Shown: positions 10,660 through 20,585 of the stretch, one piece after another | Layout of the letters: each line of letters starts with the position of its first letter | Position numbering within the stretch: position 1 is the stretch's first letter | Origin: Welwitschia mirabilis | Lineage: Eukaryota > Gnetophyta > Gnetopsida > Welwitschiales | Assembly: GCA_051453625.1 (NCBI GenBank) | Contig: JBOZIK010000001.1 | Location: 185,882,782 to 185,946,781, forward strand | DNA: 64,000 nucleotides | Reading direction: 5' to 3' | The notes under the pieces: generated by a model | What the model was told of the DNA's origin: nothing | Seen by the model: only the letters and a program-made list of their open reading frames with translations | The model's database searches: none | Program-made: the position numbers and the translations under genes

Positions 10660-12310
10660 ATTAGCAACACACTTTCACTCATTACAATTTAGATATGCAA
10701 ATTACTTGGGTTCACTTAAAGAAACAATTATCTGGGTATAACTTAAGGAGACCTTTAGATTTTTGGTAATTTTTACTTCGCTTGCAAGTTTGTGAGATGC
10801 TCCTTAGAAACCTATGCTTTTGAAGATTAAAGATAAATGTTATAAATGGCACAGCAAACCATTATCCTTAGTTGGGTGTTGCATATTAGTCAAATACAAT
10901 TCTTTAGCTATTCTGGTTTACTTTTCGAGCTTTATAATTCCTTCAACTATTACTTTTCTATGCACATCCATGCTTTTTAATTTTTTATGGCATACTCAAC
11001 TTGTAAAAAATATATTTCATAGAGCTTCTTGTAAAAAGCATATTCTTCTAATTTAATCTAGTGGTCTTAGATTTCTAGATTGAGTAATGTCTCACTCTTG
11101 CCATTAAAAGGGTAATTCATTCTTAGTTTACTTCTCAATCTTAGAAAAAAACTTTTTAAGACACATAGGTAGGTGATCTCTAACAAAACTAAGTGGCCTT
11201 AATATATTTTCAATTCTATTCATATTTTATTTAATTTAAAATTTAAGAATATAGGTGGAGCTAGTCCCTTTCAGATTTGATGGGATTGTTGGTTGAAGTG
11301 GAGATCTCTATCAAGAATACATCAGTTGCCTTGTGATCACTTTACTATTGCTAGGCTTCTAGGTTTTTATGATAGTTTATCTGACACATGACATGTTCAT
11401 GGCCAATTAGTTAATAGTATAAATGAAAAGGGTTTTGTCTTTTGTAGCCATTTTAAACATTAAAATGATCATGTTGTGCTTACTTCTATCCAACTTCATA
11501 TTTGTATGAAACCGTAATTTGTTTGGATAATTGATCAAGTTCCCACCCAATCTATGGATTTCATGCATTTAATTTATTATAAAAACTAAAAGTGAAATAG
11601 ATATTTTTTTTAAATATACTTATACTTCTTTTTTGGAGGATATAGTTTGGACTAGGCTTTCGGCAAAGTTGGGCTTAGATAATATTATGAATTGGCCAAA
11701 AATATTTAAGAGGATCTGAAATGCTCTAAAATATCTCAATGTCAAGATTTTCATATGGTCACTTTTTCACTAAGCTCTACCTTTTGGTGAATGTATATAT
11801 CACTTTTACAACTAGAAGTTCAAATGTCTTTCATATGGATGTGATGAGTCTTTTCGACATTTTCTCTTTGAATGCGTTTGGACTTAAAATTTATCTATGT
11901 TATTTGTAGTGTAATTTTAAATGCCTTGGCATAATTTTCCAAGTGATTTACAACATGCTTATCAGTAATCAAATAGGAAAAATGCCAATTTGTTTTTGTA
12001 CTTTCAATGTTTATATGGACTTTCAAAGATGAGATGATTCAAGCTATTTCAAGATGCCAATGTATGAACTCATTTAGGAGATATCGTTGTCAAATATCTA
12101 TCTACAACTTGACTTCAACTAATAGCATAGAATTAGAAATTTCTTGTGGAGTCTTAATATTTAGATCTTTGGATAGATTCTTAAATGGTGCTTGGATCTC
12201 AAAATTAATTACTATTGTTCTATCTTATTTTGTGTGTTGGTTTTCTATAATTTTAGTTAGTTGGTTCTTTTTTATCCTTTTCTTTATTTGTTGTGCTTAT
12301 TTTATGTGAA
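10660..12310 (+). mobile_element. LINE (L1-type) remnant, 3' part of ORF2
   Basis: A broken plus-strand reverse-transcriptase-type ORF2 can be read. At about 10814-10990 the frame carries the C-terminal reverse transcriptase landmark (W-H-S-K-P-L-S-L-x-G, then a hydrophobic stretch with S-F-I-I-P-S and ending F-L-W), typical of plant non-LTR elements. At about 11816-11880 a zf-RVT zinc-binding domain follows, with C-x4-C, then S-F-R-H-F-L-F-E-C-V-W. Between them, at about 11270-11400, are weaker matches interrupted by stops. The catalytic core and endonuclease are absent, so this is a 5'-truncated, inactive copy. The 3' end near 12310 is an estimate, and no clear poly-A tail was found. Confidence 0.75.
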
Positions 12311-14150
12311 AGGATCATGTTGCCAAAGTGAGATCCTCAAATTTTTCTTCTCACCTCCTTGTATAGCCTCTTATATATATCTCTATTGATAAAAGATATT
12401 AAATACGCATGACTATTTATGATTATTTATGAAAGACATAGATTATCATAAGATAACTTCTTTAAATACTCATGAAAATGAAGCATCTTACAAGTGTTTG
12501 CACATTAAAATATACATGAAATGGTATATGAAAGCATAAAATAATGATTTAAGTATTCATATGAGATAATACATCTAGTCTTATAATAAAGTTATTCATA
12601 ATAATATTATAATACAACTAAGACTACATATTACTATTGCATTAGTTTTAGTTAGATTATAGGCTAATATGTTTTCATATAAAAACTTTGGAAAATGAAG
12701 TTTTAACTTAGACTCATACTGAATTTATAATATAATTTGGCTTTATATTTTTTTATTCTTCTTAAAATTTATAAACTTTTATCACACTAATTACCTTATT
12801 TCATGATTTAATTTATTTCTTTATTGTATTGGACACTTCTCATTTTGATTTTATCATTTTTATTTTGTTTATTTCCACATGTTTTTCTTGGTTTTAATAT
12901 TGTTATTTATATCTTCTTTTTTCTTTTAAAAATCTAATCATACAAGATGAGTCTCACAACTACGAACAACATTAACTTATATGCTTCTAAGTGTGTTCTA
13001 TGTGAAGAAGCTAAATCATATGCATGTGAGTTATGGAGATAAGTCACAAATTTAGTTTTAGATGTGCTTGTCTTTGATACCCGTGGAGCTTTTATTGGAT
13101 CTGCATCTACTTTATCATACTATATCTTCATTAGTTACATGGGTAAACATTGTGTTGACCATTAATACCATGGAGGGATGTCAAACTTGAAACTTTCAGA
13201 AATTGCACCTATGCTTGGGAGTACAGCCCTTATGACTGTCCAATTAAATGATTTAATTACATCTTGAGCCTTAGATAAAAGATTTAGTATGAAGTAGGGC
13301 ATCAAGAAGTTTGAACCCATGAAATATTAAGTAGAGCATGAAGTTTCAACCATTGTAGTACCATCATATTAGGACTAGTAAGATAATGGTTCATACATAT
13401 TAAAAACTTTCATTTTAAATGATTCTTAACAGATGATAATTACCCTATGACATAGTCAATAATAAGAGTAATGATCATGTGATTTCTTATTTAGATCTTG
13501 TCATGGTTCACATTATTCCTTTATATTATACTTTGGTTAATTATGAGGTCCGAGGTGTAATTCATAATTTATGTGGTCAACTGTAATGGCTGCACTTCAG
13601 GAATAACTCCTAAAAGCTTTTGAAATTGACATCACCAATCTCCCTCTTAGTCATAATCCTAACATGCTGATTCTATAGCTCATACTTATGGTTACATAAA
13701 TGCAATTATGAATACATGATGTTATTTGGTGCTTGTGTATATGTATAGTTGATATGAAATTTTCTTATGTATATATCACATTATAATATTTGCACAACAG
13801 TGCCAATGAAATGGATGTAGCAAAAATCTCATATTCTTTACTTTTTTTTTTTCCTGGTTAAAATCTCTCCATTAATTTTACATCTCCTAATATGCAATTA
13901 TCTAGAGAGATTGTTGGTTTCCCTACTTTTTATCTTCGTTGACAAGCATAATACATGCAAACTAAGCTTCTTATTATCAATTAGTAAGAAAGAATCAAGT
14001 GAGCCTAATTTGCCATAAACAAAGAGTTAACAAAGTTGATGGAATGGAATGGTGAAGAATGACTTCGAAGTGAAGAGGGAGGTAAGTCAATTTAACATAC
14101 ATAACTTCAAACACATTCGTCTTCCTTGCAAAAACAAGGAGGGGATGGTA
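12311..14150. other. AT-rich DNA downstream of the BBX gene, nothing recognised
   Basis: Around 12960-13260 composition rises slightly and short open stretches appear, but no domain could be named on either strand. Part of 14000-14150 may belong to the 3' flank of the minus-strand BBX gene. Confidence 0.4.
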
Positions 14151-14153
14151 ATT

Positions 14154-14159
14154 TTTATT
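14154..14159 (-). terminator. Putative polyadenylation signal AATAAA of the BBX gene
   Basis: The minus strand reads 'ctaaataaaaatt' here, a canonical AATAAA about 210 bp beyond the stop codon of the BBX gene. That is a normal 3' UTR length. It is the nearest canonical signal I noticed downstream of the stop. Confidence 0.5.
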
Positions 14160-14367
14160 TAGCGTGAAGGCAAAACCATAGACTTTATACATCAAACACT
14201 ACACTTGCCTTAAAAAAATGCGAAATGTCCACCTTACTCCTCCTCAACGTCTTGCTTCTTCTGTCTCTGTACATGCCCACCAACAAAGACTTTTACAGTG
14301 CAGGGGCCAGTCAGGCGGCAAACACCGGCCTCTTCTTTTCTCCAAGCGCAGAAGCGCTAACGGACCT

Positions 14368-14403
14368 CTACTCACCGCAGCTACTTCTCTTCACAAACCG
14401 ACC
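14368..14403 (-). other. 36-nt coding part of BBX exon 3 (GRFVKRSSCGE, stop)
   Basis: This short exon codes for eleven residues and the TAG stop at 14368-14370. It contains the basic end of the CCT domain, which in CONSTANS-type proteins contributes to DNA contact and nuclear localisation. The remainder of the exon is 3' UTR. Confidence 0.88.
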
Positions 14404-15676
14404 CTGAAACACAACACAGACGAAAGTATATTTAGTTGACCTTCAGGGCAAGTGCAGACATAGGGAAGTCGCAGAAAGAGATTCGGAAGGGCAAACGGAC
14501 CTTCATTCGCGGACGTTTCTCGGCGTTGAGCTTGCGCACTTCATAGCGAATCTTTTTCGAAAATAGTCTCGTCCGCCGCTTCTCTCTGTATCTCAAAACC
14601 CTCGCCTCTCTGCCGTCGCGCTGCTGTCTGTACTCGCCGTCTGCAACCCAACATCTCCCCGCAGTGTTCTCCGCTGTCGTTCCGGCCATTTCTTGACTTC
14701 CTCCCGAACAAAAACCAAAAAATACCCTCCGCAATCCTTACAGACCTCTCCAGACATGACTGAATTCTTATGTGTTTCTAAAATCTTGAAACTGTACGTA
14801 AGAGATATAGACCAGTGAACAACGATCGTCCTCGGGAGACGCCCAGAGCGATCCTCTATCGGACCACGCAGAAAGAACGTCGTCGTAGTCGAGTTGCAGA
14901 GAAAGTTTCTTCGCGGAATGGTTGTGAGGCGCAGGCAGCATGGAACCCAAATCCGAATCCAAGTCAAGAGCCATCCGCATCATCTTCTGATCATCGATCT
15001 CACCCTCGACTTGACCGCAGACGATATTGAATTCGATGGTATCCCAATCACACTCATGATCATCACCCTCCCTCTTCACATGCACGTGCTGCGCTGGGGC
15101 AGCACCGTCTCCGCCGAACCCATGGCCGACCCCCATGATGCTGTCCACGTCGATGTCGTCCGGGAACTCATCGACGGTGAATATGGCGTTGAGATCCGAT
15201 GTGGAGTCCACGTCAGGTGGCTCGGCCTTGACAGTGGGCACCTCCGGCACGAGCTCTTCCTCGTCCTCGGCCTCGATTTCGTCGTCCCTGGAAGCGCAGT
15301 CGTCGGAGCCCGGCACCGTCACGTGGATCTTCGCATGCCGAAGCTTTTCCTTCGCCAAACCCTTCTTGTCCGCAGATGTGCGCGCAGCCCCTCGGCTGGA
15401 GCGCGCGCGGCGCGGGAACGCGAACCCAATGGACGTGGACATGCTGACACGCTCATGGCGCCGCGCGACGGCGTTGGCGGAGTGCACGGTGGCGTCGCAG
15501 GCGTCGCAGAGGCGCGCCTCGTCCGCCGCGCAATACCACCGCGCTTTTTCGCCTCCACACACGTCGCACGGTCCCGTTTTGTGCGCCGCGCCTGTTGCAC
15601 GCAGGGCCTTCGCCATTGCGCCTTCCATTTCCCTCTTCATCACACGACCCTTTTCTCTCTGTGTACCTTTACTCAA
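14368..15676 (-). CDS. COL16: CONSTANS-LIKE 6/16-type B-box and CCT-domain transcription factor (BBX structure group III), three exons
   Basis: This is a nuclear transcriptional regulator. Known relatives (Arabidopsis BBX14-17, i.e. COL6, 7, 8, 16) act in light, flowering and chlorophyll/senescence programmes. Exon 1 runs from the ATG at 15676 to about 14798-14813. Its single B-box has all zinc ligands (C37, C40, C49, C57, C60, H65, H74; C-x2-C-x8-C-x7-C-x2-C-x4-H-x8-H), followed by an Arg-rich stretch, an acidic region (EDEEELVPEVP), and a motif L-D-Y-D-D-V-L-S-A-W. Exon 2 ends at 14501 and carries most of the CCT domain (REARVLRYREKRRTRLF, then KKIRYEVRKLNAEKRPRMK). Exon 3 (14403-14368) encodes GRFVKRSSCGE and a stop. 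Length is about 360 residues, slightly short for the family. Internal Met13, 17 or 21 could also serve as start. Intron 1 boundaries are unresolved: donor TAC/GTACAG (14797) or CTG/GTCTAT (14812), acceptor between about 14702 and 14641. Confidence 0.93.
14404..14500 (-). other. Intron 2 of the BBX gene, splitting the CCT domain
   Basis: The minus strand reads CCGCGAATGAAG/GTCCGTTTG at the donor and GTTGTGTTTCAG/GGTCGGTTTGTG at the acceptor, which gives a 97-bp phase-0 intron. Splicing joins 'RPRMK' to 'GRFVKR', restoring the invariant end of the CCT domain. Reading straight through gives an unrelated tail (VRLPFR...) ending at 14432. The match to the family on both sides makes this intron near certain even without transcript data. 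Confidence 0.9.
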
Positions 15677-15679
15677 GCG

Positions 15680-15960
15680 CCCTCTGCTTTGTTATGCTTT
15701 GGGAGATTTTCCTCCTCCGCCTTATCTGAGTGCCGCGGCGCTTCCCATTGGCTAGTTTCCTCCACGTCACGGATATATCTGGGTTCCCTTTTTATGATTG
15801 GCGGATCGCGGTTTTCTGATAAATGTAGAGAGTGGAACATACGATTCCGCGCCCGGCGCGCGGTGGTCCCCAAGGGTGATCTGAAAAGGGCGTCCGCAAG
15901 AGTGACGTGAAATTGACATGTATGTTGTTTTGTTAAGCTGACAAAGCTCGTATAAATGTG
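15680..15960 (-). promoter_or_regulatory. GC-rich promoter/5' UTR of the BBX gene
   Basis: Reading upstream on the minus strand: a CCAAT box at 15747-15751, an ACGT element (GTGACGTGG on the minus strand) at 15762-15770, an AGATATATCC stretch at 15771-15780 that may serve as TATA box, an alternative ATAAAAAGG at about 15786-15794, and a second CCAAT box at 15797-15801. ACGT elements bind bZIP factors such as HY5 and ABFs, so light or ABA control is plausible but is inferred. The transcription start is not determined. Confidence 0.45.
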
Positions 15961-16099
15961 GAATGACCTGCGCCCCTCCATGTCTTTCTCAGCTTTGGAC
16001 TCCACCTGGACTCGCTTGCCACCGTGGCAGCTGTTGCTTTCGCTTTGGGCCCCTCGGTCCCCTCCACTCGTTAGCTCCACCCTGCTTTTCTTCAAATTA

Positions 16100-17150
16100 A
16101 ATTTTTGAAAAAAATTAACTGAAATTTTGTGAAAGCAGAATTATGATGTGGAATGGGGTTAGGAGCACTTACAAATGTGCTAAGAATGTTTCCCCTTTAT
16201 GTTATGTATATAAGATCATGGTTGTTGAATGAGTCCTTGAAAATCTTGGTGCCCCTTCAACTAATGAGAGAACAACATATTGTGAAAACACCATTGCATT
16301 AGGGAATTCTCACGAATCCTTCAGGATTGTGTTATCCCTCCACCCCAGACAAACCTTGCTCTTTCAAAATGACTATCCTTATCCTTTCCTTGGCTATATT
16401 AATCATTGTCAATTTTCATTCATCTCTTGTCCTTTTTTTCCCACTCAATCTTCATTCATGTTCATATCTCTTTAAAGGAAACACAAAGAGTCACACAAAT
16501 ATATCTTTTCTTTTGTAATTTTGATAAAGATGAATGGTAACAAGTAAGGTTAAGGATAACATAACACGTCGCAAGAGAACTCAATCTCAGTGCCTTAATA
16601 TCGTCATAACATTTTGTAACCTTCTCATTTGTATCACACACTCATTATACATCCAAGAATTCAATGGTTCTAGAAATTATTGACTGTAATAATCAACCTC
16701 GTAGCATCATTATAGTTAATGAAAATTGATGTGAGATTGCAAATGACTCACAAACATTGTTTAGATTTTTGTTTTCTTAAGAGAATATTGGTTAGTGCAT
16801 TAACTCAATTGGATGAGTACCTCAAAATATCAAGTATGCATATGAACAACCATCTAGACATTAGCCTATGTGGTAGAGGAGTGTCAAAACTCAAATATTA
16901 ATTTGATATTAACCTTTAAAAAAATTCAAAATACAAAGCAAGTACAAGATTATAAAGTCTATGACTAGGATATGAAGACAATGTAACTTTAAAAAAAGAA
17001 AAGAAAAAAAAGAAAAGAGAAGGAAAATCCTGTCACTGAAACAAGGATACAAAGACAACGTAACTTAAAAAAAGAAGAAGAGAATCTTGTCATTAAGTAA
17101 TACATCACTATAATCAAAGATAAAGACTTTAAAGGTAACAAAAGAACTTT
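16100..17150. other. Upstream flank of the BBX gene, no gene seen
   Basis: Composition falls back to AT-rich beyond about 16090. Short open frames (at most 63 codons) show no domain. A weak tRNA-like stretch lies at 16796-16890. A/G-rich runs lie at 16990-17090. Confidence 0.4.
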
Positions 17151-17199
17151 AAGTATCCTTTGTTGCATGTTCCTCAAGGGGTATATTACCACTCTCACA

Positions 17200-20137
17200 G
17201 TGTTTGCTCTATCCACTAGTTGTAGGTTGTGCAAGTCCTAACATGAAGGTCTGACAACCAAAGATATGTTAAGATAACCAAATTCTGAGGAGGCACTTAT
17301 GAGATTAAGCAATGCCCATTTGATAGTACTCTAATAGTTACAGGAGATAATTAAACTTCTACAGAGTTTTTTCCACTTGAATCTAGATCCAAAAAAAAAA
17401 ATATTTTACAAAATACTAGCCTTAAACCTAAAAGCGTTGAGTTCTTAAATCTTTGAGAAATATGATTACATTAGTGTTTCTAGATTATGTAAATACTGCG
17501 AGAGTTGAAACACTTACACATGAATAAATAGTATCTTATAAGATTTGGTAACTCTCTAAGAAGGATATGCTTCTAGTTTGCATGAAAATCTTAAAAGGGT
17601 CTAGGAACCCATATCTCAGCATTTTAAGACATAAAGAAATCAATGAAGCAATGCCAAAAAGTATCTTTACTATTATAGAAATAATAGGTTGCAGTTGCAA
17701 AACCCAGATGAAAAAGCCTTCTGCCAATACATAGAACTTGATGAAAGAGATATCATAGCAAGTATTGCTATTTTGTTAAGACAATGCTTTGAGCTCTTAA
17801 TATTCATAACTCTTATATTCATAACTCTTTTAGTTTCAGGTATATCATAATTTATCATGATGATTTTTAATGGACATGTCTTACAAAATAATATGATAAT
17901 TTTTTCTCCATTTTATAAGGATAAAGGAGACTACAATATTTCCACTGTGTTAAGTTTATAGGAAAAACATGCTTATCTTAAACATGAATTACTCTAAATA
18001 TCTAAGAAAGATCTAAACTGGAAAAAAAAAAAATATCACACTTAAGCTATCAGAGAGATGACGAAATATTTTTCATGAAATCCTTTGATTATTTAAGTGA
18101 ACATATGAAAGGGCAACCACATCCCTATTAAACTAATGAGATGCCACCTAAGGTTTTAAAGAAGCACCTAAAGATCCATGTAATAGTAACTACCATAAAA
18201 CTATATCCTTTAACATAGAAGAAGGGATAGGAAGTTATTCCAAATAATATTCTTATAAATATTTTTTCTATGCTATCCAAAATTTTTTTAAGCATTATAG
18301 AGCCTTTAAATTTAATATTCATTGGAAAGACAAACTATTTAATAGGATGAATATCTTTTCATCTTCATCTATTCTTTGGATAACAAATCATTAATCTTTC
18401 AAAAAGTAATTTATATGATCATTTTGTGATGTCAAAACAATTAGCTACCTACTTAACTAAAAATAGGTTAAAAAAATTAAAAATTCATTCTTTTCTTGAG
18501 TAAGAAACAAATTCTCCATGTAATTCTATGAAATCCCTTTCTATTTTTATTACCTAAATACATGCAATCATAAAGTAACTTTTAAATTCATTTGTAAGTT
18601 AAAGAAGCAAAATCTCAAAATTAGGAATAATAGATATGTCTAGCAGATAAAATACTTTACACACTAAGTATTTCCTAGTAATTGTGACATTTTTAACTTT
18701 TCCTCCATCTACTTTCAAAGCTAATTTATTAATAGTAAAATTCCATAACTTCTTGGAACTCCATCAAGAAAAAGAGAAAATTTCAAGCATTTTAATCTCT
18801 CTATTATCTTGATCAATTTTTCATGATTTAGAAAGAAGCCATGAGTAATTTTTTAAAAAGAGTAAATACCAAAAACATTTCTTAATTAATCATATAGCTA
18901 GAGGGACTTAAAAAGATCAATCTTAAAGAAGAATTAATTAACTATAGGTTGAGAATTCTTAATCAAAAAGGAGGAGTCATCTACAAACTACATATTGATA
19001 AGTTACTTTGGGTTTTTACTAATATGAATACTATGAATAATATTTTCTTACTCATTCATGAAATAAAAAGTCTAGTGCAATGATAAAAAAAGGAAGTTAA
19101 AGGATATTCTTATCTTACAAATGTTTTAATATAAAAGATGGAGCTAATACCTCCTGCAATGGTATTACAAGCATTTACATTCTTGAATAAATAATTTACC
19201 ATATGAATAAAAATCTTTTAAAATCCTAATTACTTCATGTAAGGTAAGATATGATTCCATTAAATTCTATTAAAATATTTTACATAATTAATTTTAAGGA
19301 GGGTCATATCTTAATTAGTAGCCTTCGCCCATGTAAAACCTTCTCAAGTAGGTAACAATCTTAATAAGAGTAAATATATCTTTAACAAAACCACTTCGTT
19401 TGATATAAATAATATAAGATAGGATAGTCATCAACCTATTAGCTAAACATCTAGCTAAAATTTTATAAGAGACATCAAGTAAAATAATAAGTTTTTAGAT
19501 AAAAATGAAATGCGATTCACCTAATTTTGGCAGCAAAAGGATGACACCATGATTAAGCTTTGGATATAAGTTGCCTTCATGTAAGGATTCTTAAACTATC
19601 TTGAATTAGCTTTTCCCAATAATATCCCAATTATTTTTATAAAATTTTACAAAAAATCCATCCATTCTTGAAGTCTAATCATTAACCATGTCAAAGAATG
19701 TTAATTTTATATTTTTCATAATGTCCTTTTCCAAAATTTAATGATAAACTTTTAAAACATTCTCAGAAATGAAGTTAGAATTTTGGTCAAAAATATGCTA
19801 ATGANNNNNNNNNNNNNNNNNNNNNNNNNNNNNNNNNNNNNNNNNNNNNNNNNNNNNNNNNNNNNNNNNNNNNNNNNNNNNNNNNNNNNNNNNNNNNNNN
19901 NNNNTGCCTTCATGTAAGGATTCTTAAACTATCTTGAATTAGTTTTTCCCAATGATATCCCAATGATTTTTATAAAATTTTACAAAAAATCCATCCATTT
20001 TTGAAGTCTAATCATTAACCATGTCAAAGAACGTTGATTTTATATCTTACATAATGTCTTTTTTCAAAATTTAATGATAAAATTTTAAAACATTCTCAGA
20101 AATGAAGTTAGCATTTTGGTCAAAAATATGCTAATGA
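17200..20137 (-). mobile_element. LINE (L1-type) remnant, ORF2 with reverse transcriptase landmarks
   Basis: Reading the minus strand from right to left, I find the start of a plant LINE reverse transcriptase (about 19690-19540: R-M-D-G-F-F-V-K-F-Y-K-N-N-W-D-I-I-G, then N-H-G-V-I-L-L-L-P-K-L-G), a match to S-Y-K-I-L-A-x-x-L-A-N-R-L (about 19440-19480), a region like the G-x-x-S..RQG-P-L stretch (about 19080-19170), and a catalytic motif F-V-D-D-S-S-F-L-I at about 18960-19000. A G-G-I-S-L landmark lies near 18130, with weaker matches down to about 17530. Frames are broken by many stops and shifts, so it is inactive. A 233-bp segment at the right side is duplicated around a 100-N gap (19805-19904), likely an assembly artefact. 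Confidence 0.75.
19572..20137. repeat. Equal-length flanks of a 100-N gap (233 bp each)
   Basis: 19572-19804 and 19905-20137 are the same 233-bp sequence with a modest number of substitutions and no length change, separated by exactly 100 N. This pattern fits two unmerged contig ends (allelic or overlapping) rather than a tandem duplication. Confidence 0.85.
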
Positions 20138-20277
20138 AAATAATTTAATTTGTAGATCTTAAGAAATTTCCTAATTAAACAACTCATTGGTTACTATGAA
20201 GCCAAACCTTATATTTCTTGTTTATGTTAAACTAGTCTTTATGTTATTAAAAATATAAAAAAAATAAAAAAAAATAT

Positions 20278-20585
20278 TGTGAGGGGGTTGATGAGGAGAG
20301 TTACGAGGTCAATGTTATTTTAGTGTGTTTTATTAAACGTTAATGATATGAAAAGGGCTAGTCTTTCTTATGGGGTAACTTATTGAAGGCATTTTACATT
20401 GTTGCTTGTGAGTTGCGATTTGTACCAAGGGAATGATTTATATTTCTTGTAACTACTACCTTGTGATGAATCTAATAGATCTCAATGCTAATTATAGGAT
20501 GTAGGATAGAAGGTTCCCAAACCTCATTATATTGTTGATTTTATTTCATTATATTTTATTGCTTTATTTTCTTGTTTTATTATAA
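20278..20585 (+). mobile_element. 5' LTR of Copia-1
   Basis: The sequence 'tgtgagggggttgatgagg' at 20278 looks like a Copia LTR start. The stretch ends in T-rich DNA just before a primer-binding site (TAGTATCAGAGTC, 20586-20598) that matches the initiator tRNA-Met site TGGTATCAGAGC at most positions. The matching 3' LTR could not be recognised near 44.6 kb, so the left border is provisional. Confidence 0.55.

Noticed and set aside
14225-14407. 60-codon plus-strand frame with a Leu-rich, signal-peptide-like start
   Set aside because: It overlaps BBX exon 3 and the 3' UTR on the opposite strand, has no recognised family, and its hydrophobic start comes from a simple T/C-rich run.
14432-14497. 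Apparent diverged C-terminus of the CCT domain (VRLPFR...)
   Set aside because: It is the start of intron 2 read through; splicing to 14403 gives the canonical GRFVKR.
14894-15910. Plus-strand open frame of 338 codons (and others at 15135-15755, 15319-15600, 15673-16095) overlapping the BBX gene
   Set aside because: They are antisense or off-frame shadows of the GC-rich BBX exon 1 and promoter, low-complexity and Arg/Ser-rich, with no domain. The minus-strand B-box frame explains the composition.
15949-15958. TATAAAT on the plus strand as a divergent promoter
   Set aside because: No coding sequence or conserved frame follows on the plus strand up to 17 kb.
16796-16890. tRNA-like stretch 'taactcaattggatgagtac'
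   Set aside because: Box A is fair but box B is poor and no cloverleaf forms; too weak to list as a SINE or tRNA.
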